Shown: positions 1 to 5,797 of the stretch, piece by piece
How the letters are laid out: each line of letters opens with the position of its first letter
How positions within the stretch are numbered: the first letter of the stretch is position 1
NCBI GenBank assembly: GCA_025350945.1
Contig: JANXWW010000162.1
Coordinates: 1-7,385 of the forward strand
Source: Burkholderiales bacterium
GTDB lineage: Bacteria > Pseudomonadota > Gammaproteobacteria > Burkholderiales > Usitatibacteraceae
Length of the DNA stretch: 7,385 nt
Direction: 5' to 3'
Notes under the pieces: generated by a model
Told to the model about the DNA's origin: nothing
Database searches by the model: none
What the model saw: only the letters and a program-made list of their open reading frames with translations
Made by a program: the position numbers and the translations under genes

Positions 1-371
1 CATGGGTTTACAACAAAATTGACATGCATGGTCAACAGGCAGAGCGCATCGAAGACAATGAGGATCATCACGCCACCATTAAACTTTCAGCATTAACGGG
101 CGAGGGTGTTGATCTCATTCGCGACTGGCTGCTGGAAACGGTGGGATGGCAGCCCAGCGGCGAAGGGGTCTTTATGGCGCGTGAGCGTCATTTAACAGCT
201 TTAAAGCTCGCCGAGAATCATCTTGATGCGGCAGCAGAGCGATCTGGGCAATTTGAGCTTTTTGCTGAGGAGCTTCGATTGGCACAACACGCGTTGGCCG
301 CTATTACGGGCGAGTTTACGCCCGATGATTTGTTAGGGGAAATTTTTGGCAAATTTTGCATCGGAAAATAA
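1..371 (+). CDS. mnmE: tRNA uridine-5-carboxymethylaminomethyl(34) synthesis GTPase MnmE, C-terminal part
   Basis: MnmE (TrmE) is a GTPase that works with MnmG to add the aminomethyl-type group to C5 of the wobble uridine U34 in certain tRNAs. Only about the last 122 residues are here; the gene begins before the window, and the first complete codon starts at base 3. The sequence shows the G4 motif NKID (bases 12-23), the G5-like motif SALTGEG, then the helical C-terminal domain. It ends in the family's hallmark FCIGK, whose cysteine is functionally important in known MnmE proteins. The stop is TAA at 369-371. An ATG at 24 lies between the G4 and G5 motifs, so it is an internal methionine and not the start. 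The next gene's Shine-Dalgarno-like AAAGG overlaps this stop codon, which suggests co-transcription. The identification is firm. Confidence 0.96.
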   Translation, partial: WVYNKIDMHGQQAERIEDNEDHHATIKLSALTGEGVDLIRDWLLETVGWQPSGEGVFMARERHLTALKLAENHLDAAAERSGQFELFAEELRLAQHALAAITGEFTPDDLLGEIFGKFCIGK

Positions 372-374
372 AGG
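370..374 (+). promoter_or_regulatory. Shine-Dalgarno-like site for the hydrolase gene
   Basis: AAAGG lies 9 bases before ATG 384 and 6 bases before GTG 381. It overlaps the mnmE stop codon. It supports a start at 381 or 384 and argues against the internal ATG at 426, which would also remove the charged part of the signal peptide. Confidence 0.5.
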
Positions 375-383
375 CTCTTTGTG

Positions 384-403
384 ATGTGGAAAACGTTCCA
401 CGT
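384..403 (+). repeat. Inverted repeat / RNA hairpin from the start codon into parS
   Basis: GTGGAA (386-391) and TTCCAC (396-401) are perfect inverted arms around the four-base spacer AACG. In RNA the stem can extend to eight pairs (384-403) with one G-U wobble, taking in the AUG at 384. The left arm also resembles a parS half-site, with the arms one helical turn (10 bp) apart. A role in ParB binding or in limiting translation is inference only. Confidence 0.45.
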
Positions 404-1325
404 GAAACAATTGTCGCTAAAACTAATGTTGGGCATTATTGTGGTTGCTACCCCAGCTATTGCAGCACCAGATAAAGTCGAATTCAATAGTCTGGAAGAG
501 CCCCACTTGGGTGGGCCAACCAAATTGACGGGCTATTTCTTCAAACCAGAAAATCTTGATTCCTCTAAACCGGTTAATGCGGTGGTGCTGGCGCATGGTT
601 GCAGCGGCTTGCTGGACGGTAAAGGCAAACTCCGCGCGGGTATTAGCGCTTGGGCCGATTATTTTGTTGCCAAAGGTTGGGTGGCGCTGGCAGTGGACAG
701 TTTTAATCCTCGTGGTGAAAAAGAGGTGTGCACTAAAAAAGACCGCCCCATTCTTGAAAGTCGCGAGCGCCCGCGTGATGCTTATGGCGCACTGGCTTAT
801 TTGACGGCGCAACCGTATGTGAACAAAAGCAGCATTTTTCTGATGGGGTTTTCAAACGGTGCGACAGGAACGCTTTATGCAGTAGAGGCGGGTGGCAAGC
901 CGCTCGCGTTAGCAAAAGCTGCAAAAATCGGTTTTCGCGCCGCGATAGCGTTTTATCCCGGTTGCACGAGTGCAGCCAAACGCAATTTAAAGCCCGCGAT
1001 TCCGTTAGCAATTTTTATCGGCGAATGGGATGATTGGACACCTGCTGCACCATGTAAATTGCTGGTTGAAAATGCAGAGGCGCATGTAGGGGCAAAGGTA
1101 GAAACAAATGCAGAAATTCATCTTTATCCGAACGCCTATCATGGCTTTGACGTGCCCGGCGCCGAGGTTAGAATTCGCAAAGATGTGCGCATGAGAGCGA
1201 GCCCACAATTAGCCGATGGCGTACATGTGGGAGGCAACGAGGAGTCCCGTGCTGCGGCAATCAAAGATGTTGATATTTTCCTTGATCGAGTGCTCAAAAA
1301 AGCGCCAGCCTTTCAGTCTAAATAG
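384..1325 (+). CDS. Exported dienelactone-hydrolase-family alpha/beta hydrolase
   Basis: This is a predicted serine hydrolase of the dienelactone hydrolase type, probably periplasmic; the substrate cannot be read from the sequence. Counted from ATG 384 it has 313 residues. The N-terminus has Lys residues, a hydrophobic stretch LMLGIIVVATPAIA and a likely signal-peptidase site after AIA or AIAA. The alpha/beta hydrolase features are HGCSG (near residue 72, oxyanion-hole region), the nucleophile elbow GFSNG (Ser157), Asp216 or Asp217 in GEWDDW, and His253 in YHGFD. Four cysteines (about 73, 116, 194, 224) could form disulfides outside the cytoplasm. GTG 381 is an alternative start one codon upstream. 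A parS site covers codons about 4 to 9. The gene separates mnmE from mnmG, an uncommon guest in this neighbourhood; no functional link to tRNA modification is evident. The fold assignment is strong, the true substrate unknown. Confidence 0.85.
   Translation: MWKTFHVKQLSLKLMLGIIVVATPAIAAPDKVEFNSLEEPHLGGPTKLTGYFFKPENLDSSKPVNAVVLAHGCSGLLDGKGKLRAGISAWADYFVAKGWVALAVDSFNPRGEKEVCTKKDRPILESRERPRDAYGALAYLTAQPYVNKSSIFLMGFSNGATGTLYAVEAGGKPLALAKAAKIGFRAAIAFYPGCTSAAKRNLKPAIPLAIFIGEWDDWTPAAPCKLLVENAEAHVGAKVETNAEIHLYPNAYHGFDVPGAEVRIRKDVRMRASPQLADGVHVGGNEESRAAAIKDVDIFLDRVLKKAPAFQSK
394..409. promoter_or_regulatory. parS: parS centromere-like site (ParB binding site)
   Basis: CGTTCCACGTGAAACA matches the 16-bp chromosomal parS sequence first defined in Bacillus subtilis (TGTTCCACGTGAAACA) at 15 of 16 positions, differing only at the first base. 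The 14-bp core GTTCCACGTGAAAC is intact. parS nucleates ParB, which acts with the ParA ATPase and SMC to segregate the origin region. Its position about 3.7 kb before parA, among origin-linked genes, fits the known clustering of parS near oriC. It lies within the hydrolase gene, where it encodes part of the signal-peptide n-region. ParB binding itself is inferred. Confidence 0.85.
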
Positions 1326-1403
1326 ACAATCCCATAGCGTTTTTCGCTGGCTTGGCATAAAATCCGAAATCACCGGCAAATTTAGTAAAAACCCAAGTAA
1401 ATC

Positions 1404-3347
1404 ATGGACTTTCCGAATCGTTTTGATGTGATTGTGATTGGCGGCGGCCACGCCGGCACCGAAGCCGCGCTCGCGTCGGCGCGAGCCGGTGCTAAGACGT
1501 GTTTGCTCACACACGCCATTGAGACCTTGGGACAAATGTCGTGCAATCCTTCTATAGGCGGAATCGGCAAAGGCCATTTGGTCAAAGAGATTGATGCACT
1601 GGGCGGTGCGATGGCGATGGCCACCGATTGCGCAGGTATTCAATTTCGTACGCTCAATGCCAGCAAAGGCCCGGCGGTTCGTGCTACGCGAGCGCAAGCA
1701 GATCGTGTGTTGTATCGTGCCGCGATTCGCCAGCGGCTGGAAAACCAACCAAATTTGTGGCTTTTTCAGCAGGCGGTAGATGATTTAATTCTGGACGAGG
1801 CCAACGGAGCGCCACGCGTGACCGGCGCTATCAGCCAAGTGGGTCTTCGCTTTTATGCGGATGCCGTGGTTCTGACCGCAGGCACCTTCCTTGCCGGTAA
1901 AATCCATATTGGTATGCAAAATTACGCTGCCGGTCGCGCGGGTGATCCACCGGCGATGACCCTGGCTGCACGCTTGCGCGAGCTTAATCTGCCTGTTGGC
2001 CGACTAAAAACCGGCACACCACCGCGCATTGATGGCCGCACCATTGATTTTTCTAAATGCCAAATTCAGCCAGGCGACGATCCCACGCCCGTGTTTTCTT
2101 ATATGGGCAAGCGCGCGATGCAGCCGCGCCAAGTGCCATGCTGGATGACGCATACCAATGCACAAACGCACGATGCGATTCGCGCGGGATTGGATCGCTC
2201 ACCCATGTTCACTGGCGTGATCGAAGGCGTCGGCCCGCGCTATTGCCCCTCGATTGAAGACAAGATTCATCGTTTTGCTGACAAGGCCAGCCACCAGATT
2301 TTTCTGGAGCCGGAAGGCTTGACCACGCATGAATATTACCCAAACGGCATTTCGACCTCGTTACCATTTGATGTGCAATGGCATGTCGTGCGTTCCATCC
2401 CCGGTTTGGAAAACGCGCACATCATTCGCCCCGGCTATGCGATTGAATACGATTATTTTGATCCACGTGGTTTAAAAGCATCGCTTGAAACCAAAGCGAT
2501 TGGCGGGCTATTTTTTGCGGGCCAGATTAATGGCACTACGGGTTATGAGGAAGCGGCGGCGCAAGGCCTACTGGCGGGTATCAATGCCGCGTTGCACGCG
2601 AAGGATGAGCCTGGCTGGTGTCCACGTCGTGATGAAGCTTATCTCGGCGTGCTGGTCGATGATCTCATCACGCGCGGCGTCACGGAACCGTATCGCATGT
2701 TCACCAGCCGTGCGGAATATCGTCTGCAATTGCGCGAAGATAATGCCGACACGCGCTTAACTGAAATCGGTCGCAAACTGGGCTTGGTTAATGACGCGCG
2801 CTGGCAAGCGTTCAGCGAAAAGCGCGAAGCCGTCGAGCGTGAAACCGCGCGCCTGAAAGCGACCTGGGCGCAACCCGCGCGCGTGCCGGAAGTAGATGCG
2901 ATCAGAGTGCTGGGCCAGGCTATGGAGCGCGATTATTCGATGTTTGATTTACTGCGTCGGCCGAATGTAAGTTACGAAGCGCTGATGTCACTTGCCGTTG
3001 CGGGTAAGGGCGTCGGCGATTTGGCTGTGGCAGAACAAGTTGAAATCGCCGCGAAATACCAGGGTTATATTGATCGTCAGCAAATTGAAGTTGAACATAA
3101 TCGTGCGCAAGAAGAAGTTCGTTTGCCGAACAATATCGATTATCTGCAAGTGCGCGGGCTGTCAAAAGAAGTGCAGCTTAAATTGAATCAGCACAAGCCC
3201 GAAACTGTCGGCCAAGCCGCTCGTATGCAAGGCATAACACCCGCAGCGGTGTCGTTGCTGCTGGTGCATATCAAGCGTGGCTTTGTGGAGGCAAAAGCAT
3301 CCATGCATGCATCGTCTGAATTGTCGAAAGCGAAGCACACCGCATAA
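1404..3347 (+). CDS. mnmG: tRNA uridine-5-carboxymethylaminomethyl(34) synthesis enzyme MnmG
   Basis: MnmG (GidA) is the FAD-dependent, NADH-using partner of MnmE in the modification of wobble uridine U34; the complex takes its one-carbon unit from methylene-tetrahydrofolate. The 647 residues cover the full family length, with about 18 more than the E. coli protein, in a polar C-terminal tail. The FAD-binding GGGHAG is at residues 13-18. The family signature MSCNPSIGGIGKGH is at 45-58 and contains a conserved cysteine (Cys47). Further family motifs are GPRYCPSIEDK, THEYYPNGIS and AGQINGTTGYEEAAAQG, followed by the helical C-terminal MnmE-binding region. An in-frame TAA at 1398-1400 lies just upstream, so ATG 1404 is the first possible ATG start. 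Its ribosome binding site is weak (only AAG-like). The 78 bases between the hydrolase gene and mnmG show no convincing promoter or terminator. Confidence 0.98.
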   Translation: MDFPNRFDVIVIGGGHAGTEAALASARAGAKTCLLTHAIETLGQMSCNPSIGGIGKGHLVKEIDALGGAMAMATDCAGIQFRTLNASKGPAVRATRAQADRVLYRAAIRQRLENQPNLWLFQQAVDDLILDEANGAPRVTGAISQVGLRFYADAVVLTAGTFLAGKIHIGMQNYAAGRAGDPPAMTLAARLRELNLPVGRLKTGTPPRIDGRTIDFSKCQIQPGDDPTPVFSYMGKRAMQPRQVPCWMTHTNAQTHDAIRAGLDRSPMFTGVIEGVGPRYCPSIEDKIHRFADKASHQIFLEPEGLTTHEYYPNGISTSLPFDVQWHVVRSIPGLENAHIIRPGYAIEYDYFDPRGLKASLETKAIGGLFFAGQINGTTGYEEAAAQGLLAGINAALHAKDEPGWCPRRDEAYLGVLVDDLITRGVTEPYRMFTSRAEYRLQLREDNADTRLTEIGRKLGLVNDARWQAFSEKREAVERETARLKATWAQPARVPEVDAIRVLGQAMERDYSMFDLLRRPNVSYEALMSLAVAGKGVGDLAVAEQVEIAAKYQGYIDRQQIEVEHNRAQEEVRLPNNIDYLQVRGLSKEVQLKLNQHKPETVGQAARMQGITPAAVSLLLVHIKRGFVEAKASMHASSELSKAKHTA

Positions 3348-3419
3348 ATGTTTCGTCGTCCCGAGCGCATGAGAAATATTCTCATCCGTCCACCCTGTTT
3401 GCCACGCTTGCCGCTATAA
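3348..3419 (+). CDS. Possible 23-residue leader peptide between mnmG and rsmG
   Basis: An ATG directly follows the mnmG stop codon. It opens a 23-codon frame rich in Arg and Pro (MFRRPERMRNILIRPPCLP and four more residues) that ends at TAA 3417-3419, two bases before the rsmG ATG. It therefore fills the whole gap. It has no Shine-Dalgarno of its own, so it could be translated only by re-initiation after mnmG. It lies in the mnmG frame and could equally be random sequence or an old extension of mnmG. It resembles no peptide I know. Confidence 0.2.
   Translation: MFRRPERMRNILIRPPCLPRLPL
3369..3385. repeat. Inverted repeat in the mnmG-rsmG gap
   Basis: ATGAGAA and TTCTCAT are perfect 7-bp arms around a three-base ATA centre. 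There is no T-run after it, so it is not an intrinsic terminator. It could be an operator or a small mRNA hairpin or processing site. The function is unknown. Confidence 0.4.
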
Positions 3420-3421
3420 AC

Positions 3422-4087
3422 ATGACGTCTTCAAGTCCTGCCACTTCAAACGATTTAATCTTGTCGCCGCTGCTCGCACAAGGGCTCATCGAATTAAATA
3501 TTGTACTGACGCTGGAGCAGCAAGAGCGCACTCTGCAATATGTTGCGCTGCTAAATAAATGGAACAAAATTTATAACCTCACCGCTGTGCGCGAGCCGAC
3601 GCGCATGATAGGTTTGCATATTCTGGATAGTTTGGCCGTGTTGCCATACCTCACGGCGCGGCGCGCCATGCGTGTATTGGATGTCGGCACCGGTGGTGGG
3701 CTACCAGGCATTGCGCTGGCGATTGCACGCGCCGATATGCATGTCACCATGCTCGATAGCCTGCAAAAGAAAACCACTTTCGTTCGTCAGGCCATAGGTG
3801 AGTTATTGTTGACAAACGCAGCCGTGATTTGCGAACGGGTCGAGCAATTCAAGCCGGTTGAAAAATTCGATGTCGTGATCTCGCGTGCGTTTGCGGAACT
3901 GTCTGATTTTGTTAATGGTGCCGCGCATTTGCTGGCGGAGGATGGACGAATGTTCGCGATGAAAGGTGTCAACCCGGTTAATGAAATCGCGCGTCTCCCT
4001 GACGGATTTGAAGTTGAAAAAGTAATCGAGTTGAACGTGCCGCAAGTCGAGGGCAAGCGGCATTTAGTACTCATAAAGAAAGTATGA
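3422..4087 (+). CDS. rsmG: 16S rRNA (guanine(527)-N(7))-methyltransferase RsmG
   Basis: RsmG (GidB) uses S-adenosylmethionine to methylate N7 of G527 in the 530 loop of 16S rRNA; in other bacteria, loss of the enzyme gives low-level streptomycin resistance. The 221-residue product matches the family along its length. It has KWNKIYNLTAVR (46-57), HILDS (66-70), the SAM-binding motif DVGTGGGLPG (87-96), LDSL (111-114), ISRAFA (153-158) and the C-terminal RHLVLIKK. It carries about 14 extra N-terminal residues compared with E. coli. ATG 3422 is the first ATG in a frame that is open further upstream, and no Shine-Dalgarno is visible before it. Translation may depend on coupling to the upstream gene or to the small leader-like frame. 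The stop TGA is one base before the parA start, which indicates an operon. Confidence 0.97.
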   Translation: MTSSSPATSNDLILSPLLAQGLIELNIVLTLEQQERTLQYVALLNKWNKIYNLTAVREPTRMIGLHILDSLAVLPYLTARRAMRVLDVGTGGGLPGIALAIARADMHVTMLDSLQKKTTFVRQAIGELLLTNAAVICERVEQFKPVEKFDVVISRAFAELSDFVNGAAHLLAEDGRMFAMKGVNPVNEIARLPDGFEVEKVIELNVPQVEGKRHLVLIKKV

Positions 4088-4088
4088 A

Positions 4089-4871
4089 ATGAAAGTTTTT
4101 GCAATCGCAAACCAAAAAGGCGGCGTCGGTAAGACTTCAATCGCGGTCAATCTTACCGCTACGTTGGCACATTACGGCCAGCGCGCACTGTTGATTGATC
4201 TTGACCCACAAGGTAATGCCACCACCGGCAGCGGCATCGACAAAAATGGTTTGGAAAAATCACTTTATGGCGTGTTGCTCGGTGAATACGATGTCGTAAG
4301 CGCGCGCGTGCGCGCGCAAGGCAATTACGATGTGTTGCCCGCAAACCGTGAGCTCGCTGGGGCCGAGATAGAGATGATCCAAATCGAGCGCCGCGAATAT
4401 CGTTTGAAAGAAGCGCTCGCATCTGTTGACGCGGACTACGATTACGCGCTCATCGATTGCCCACCCGCGCTCAATATGTTGACCGTGAATGCGTTAACCG
4501 CCGCTGATGCCGTCATCATCCCGATGCAGTGCGAATATTACGCGCTGGAGGGTTTGAGTGATTTGGTTGGCACATTGCGCAAAGTGAAAGCGAATTTGAA
4601 TCCGAAAATTGAAATCGAAGCACTGGTACGCACCATGTACGATCCGCGTTCATCGCTGACTACGCAGGTGTCGGATGAAATCAAAAGTCACTTTGGCGAT
4701 AAGGTTTTCGATACCGTTATTCCGCGCAATATTCGTATTGCCGAAGCGCCATCGTTTGGTAAACCGGTCATCATGCACGACCCCACATCACGTGGCGCGC
4801 TTGCACATTTTGCGTTTGCGCGTGAGTTGTTGGGCAGACAGGGCGTAGCGTTGCCAGAAGTCAGCGTTTAA
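4089..4871 (+). CDS. parA: Chromosome-partitioning ATPase ParA (Soj family)
   Basis: ParA is the ATPase that, with ParB bound at parS, moves the replicated origin region apart; ATP-bound dimers coat the nucleoid. The 260 residues are the usual size for chromosomal ParA. They start directly with the ATPase domain, with no N-terminal helix-turn-helix of the plasmid P1 type. The deviant Walker A KGGVGKT is at residues 10-16 (signature Lys10, catalytic-loop Lys15). DLDPQGN at 37-43 holds the Asp equivalent to the hydrolysis residue of Soj. Walker B is YALIDCPP at 119-126. The gene starts one base after the rsmG stop, so it is likely translationally coupled. parB, normally the next gene, is absent; apaH converges 5 bases later. 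A run of alternating purine and pyrimidine lies at 4300-4318. Confidence 0.96.
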   Translation: MKVFAIANQKGGVGKTSIAVNLTATLAHYGQRALLIDLDPQGNATTGSGIDKNGLEKSLYGVLLGEYDVVSARVRAQGNYDVLPANRELAGAEIEMIQIERREYRLKEALASVDADYDYALIDCPPALNMLTVNALTAADAVIIPMQCEYYALEGLSDLVGTLRKVKANLNPKIEIEALVRTMYDPRSSLTTQVSDEIKSHFGDKVFDTVIPRNIRIAEAPSFGKPVIMHDPTSRGALAHFAFARELLGRQGVALPEVSV

Positions 4872-4876
4872 GATTT

Positions 4877-5701
4877 TTATTCTTCTCTACCTGCTGTAAT
4901 TTCATGACTGGGTACCTGAAAAATTGCACGATCTTCCAACCGAATTGCCGTTAGCTCACGTCCCCACACGCAGCCGGAATCCAGCCCGATAAAGTTTGGT
5001 GTGACATGCAGCCCCAGCGCAGACCAGTGTCCCGCCAGCACGGTAATATCGTCACCCCGTACATGCGGTAAGCCGAACCAAGGCTGCAAATCTTTTGGCA
5101 TTTCTGCCAATCCACTTTTGAACTTCAAATTCAAGTGAGTATCAACCGTGATCGCGCGCATTCGTGTCATCACATTCAAAATCACGCGTAATCGCTCGTT
5201 GCCGTTGAGGTCGTCGCGCCATTCATCAGGATGATTGCCATACATGCTTTCCAGAAAATGTCGGTAATGTTTGCCACGCAGCATCGCCTCCGCTTCACTT
5301 GCCAGCGCGAGTGATTGCGACCAACTCCATTGCGGCAACAAGCCTGCATGCACCATCGCAAATTTACCTTCGACATGCAATAACTTTTGCGTGCGCAGCC
5401 ATTCGAGCAGTGCGTCGCGATCAGGTGCCGCCAAAATTTTATCCAGCGTATCAAGCGCCTTGGTTTTGGCCACACCTTCGGCCACGCCAAGCAAATGCAA
5501 ATCGTGATTGCCCAGCACCACGACGGCGCGATCTCCTAGAGATTTCACGAACCGCAAACATTCAAGAGAGCCCGCACCACGATTCACCAGATCGCCGACA
5601 AACCACAGCCGATCTGTATTTGCATCAAATTTGATTTTGGTGAGCAGCGCCTGCAACGTTAAAAAACAGCCTTGCAAATCACCAATGGCATATGTGCTCA
5701 T
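4877..5701 (-). CDS. apaH: Symmetrical bis(5'-nucleosyl)-tetraphosphatase ApaH
   Basis: ApaH splits diadenosine tetraphosphate into two ADP, controlling this stress-related nucleotide; in other bacteria it also removes Np4-type caps from RNA. It is a metallophosphatase of the PPP type. Counted from ATG 5701 it has 274 residues, the family's normal length. Motifs are GDLQGC (7-12, with Gln where E. coli has His, as in many ApaH proteins), GDLVNRG (36-42), GNHDLH (64-69), VHAG (117-120), AGHW (223-226) and DSGCVWG (241-247). A TTG one codon upstream could also serve as a start, but the ATG has a good GGAG nine bases before it. The start is just beyond the terminator of the cytochrome gene. The 3' end faces parA with 5 bases between stop codons and no visible terminator. 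Confidence 0.97.
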   Translation of the reverse strand: MSTYAIGDLQGCFLTLQALLTKIKFDANTDRLWFVGDLVNRGAGSLECLRFVKSLGDRAVVVLGNHDLHLLGVAEGVAKTKALDTLDKILAAPDRDALLEWLRTQKLLHVEGKFAMVHAGLLPQWSWSQSLALASEAEAMLRGKHYRHFLESMYGNHPDEWRDDLNGNERLRVILNVMTRMRAITVDTHLNLKFKSGLAEMPKDLQPWFGLPHVRGDDITVLAGHWSALGLHVTPNFIGLDSGCVWGRELTAIRLEDRAIFQVPSHEITAGREE

Positions 5702-5710
5702 CAATCAAAA

Positions 5711-5714
5711 CTCC
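5711..5714 (-). promoter_or_regulatory. Shine-Dalgarno of apaH
   Basis: GGAG on the minus strand, nine bases before ATG 5701. It directly follows the U-rich tail of the cytochrome terminator, so the site decides the apaH start and places it in the shadow of that hairpin. Confidence 0.7.
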
Positions 5715-5750
5715 AAATAAAAGGGCGGCGGAGTTTCCTCGGCCGCCCTT
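5715..5750 (-). terminator. Rho-independent terminator of the cytochrome c gene
   Basis: On the minus strand, AAGGGCGGC and GCCGCCCTT (5742-5750 and 5721-5729) form a perfect 9-bp GC-rich stem. The loop region holds a further 3-bp stem (5731-5733 with 5738-5740) closed by TTTC. A TTTTATTT tail follows at 5722-5715. It begins 18 bases after the cytochrome stop codon. No T-run exists on the plus-strand side, so it acts in one direction. It could also work as an attenuator for apaH. Confidence 0.88.
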
Positions 5751-5767
5751 CACTGCTTCATTCAGCA

Positions 5768-5797
5768 ATTATTTTGCGGAAGCCACCATGTAGTCCA
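5768..5797 (-). promoter_or_regulatory. Weak candidate promoter for apaH
   Basis: On the minus strand, TGGACT (5797-5792, 4/6 match to TTGACA) and AATAAT (5773-5768, 5/6 match to TATAAT) are separated by 18 bp. They overlap the 3' end of the cytochrome gene. A transcript from here would carry the terminator hairpin in its leader. This is a pattern match only, and chance matches of this quality are common. Confidence 0.2.

Noticed and set aside
307..324. CGGGCG-AGTTTA-CGCCCG stem in mnmE
   Set aside because: It lies within conserved C-terminal codons, has no T-run and is probably a by-product of coding sequence.
1326..1403. Sigma54-like or sigma70-like promoter (CTTGGCATAAAAT) before mnmG
   Set aside because: There is no GC at the -12 position for sigma54, and no acceptable -10 at 16-19 bp from TTGGCA.
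1209..1748. Minus-strand ORF of 179 codons across the hydrolase-mnmG junction
   Set aside because: It overlaps two well-supported plus-strand genes, has no recognisable domain and includes the antisense of the MnmG FAD signature.
2461..2474. Second CACGTG (ATCCACGTGGTTTA) as a parS candidate
   Set aside because: Only the central eight bases fit; the outer bases of both arms differ from GTTNCACGTGNAAC.
2833..2845. GTGAAAC in mnmG as a parS half-site
   Set aside because: The other half is GAGC and does not match, and single half-sites are common by chance.
4783..4797. CACGTG in parA (CATCACGTGGCG) as a parS candidate
   Set aside because: The flanks do not match the consensus on either side.
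4089..4871. Plasmid or mobile-element ParA
   Set aside because: It has the chromosomal Soj length and lacks the N-terminal DNA-binding domain of P1/F-type ParA. It is also coupled to rsmG and near a chromosomal-type parS.
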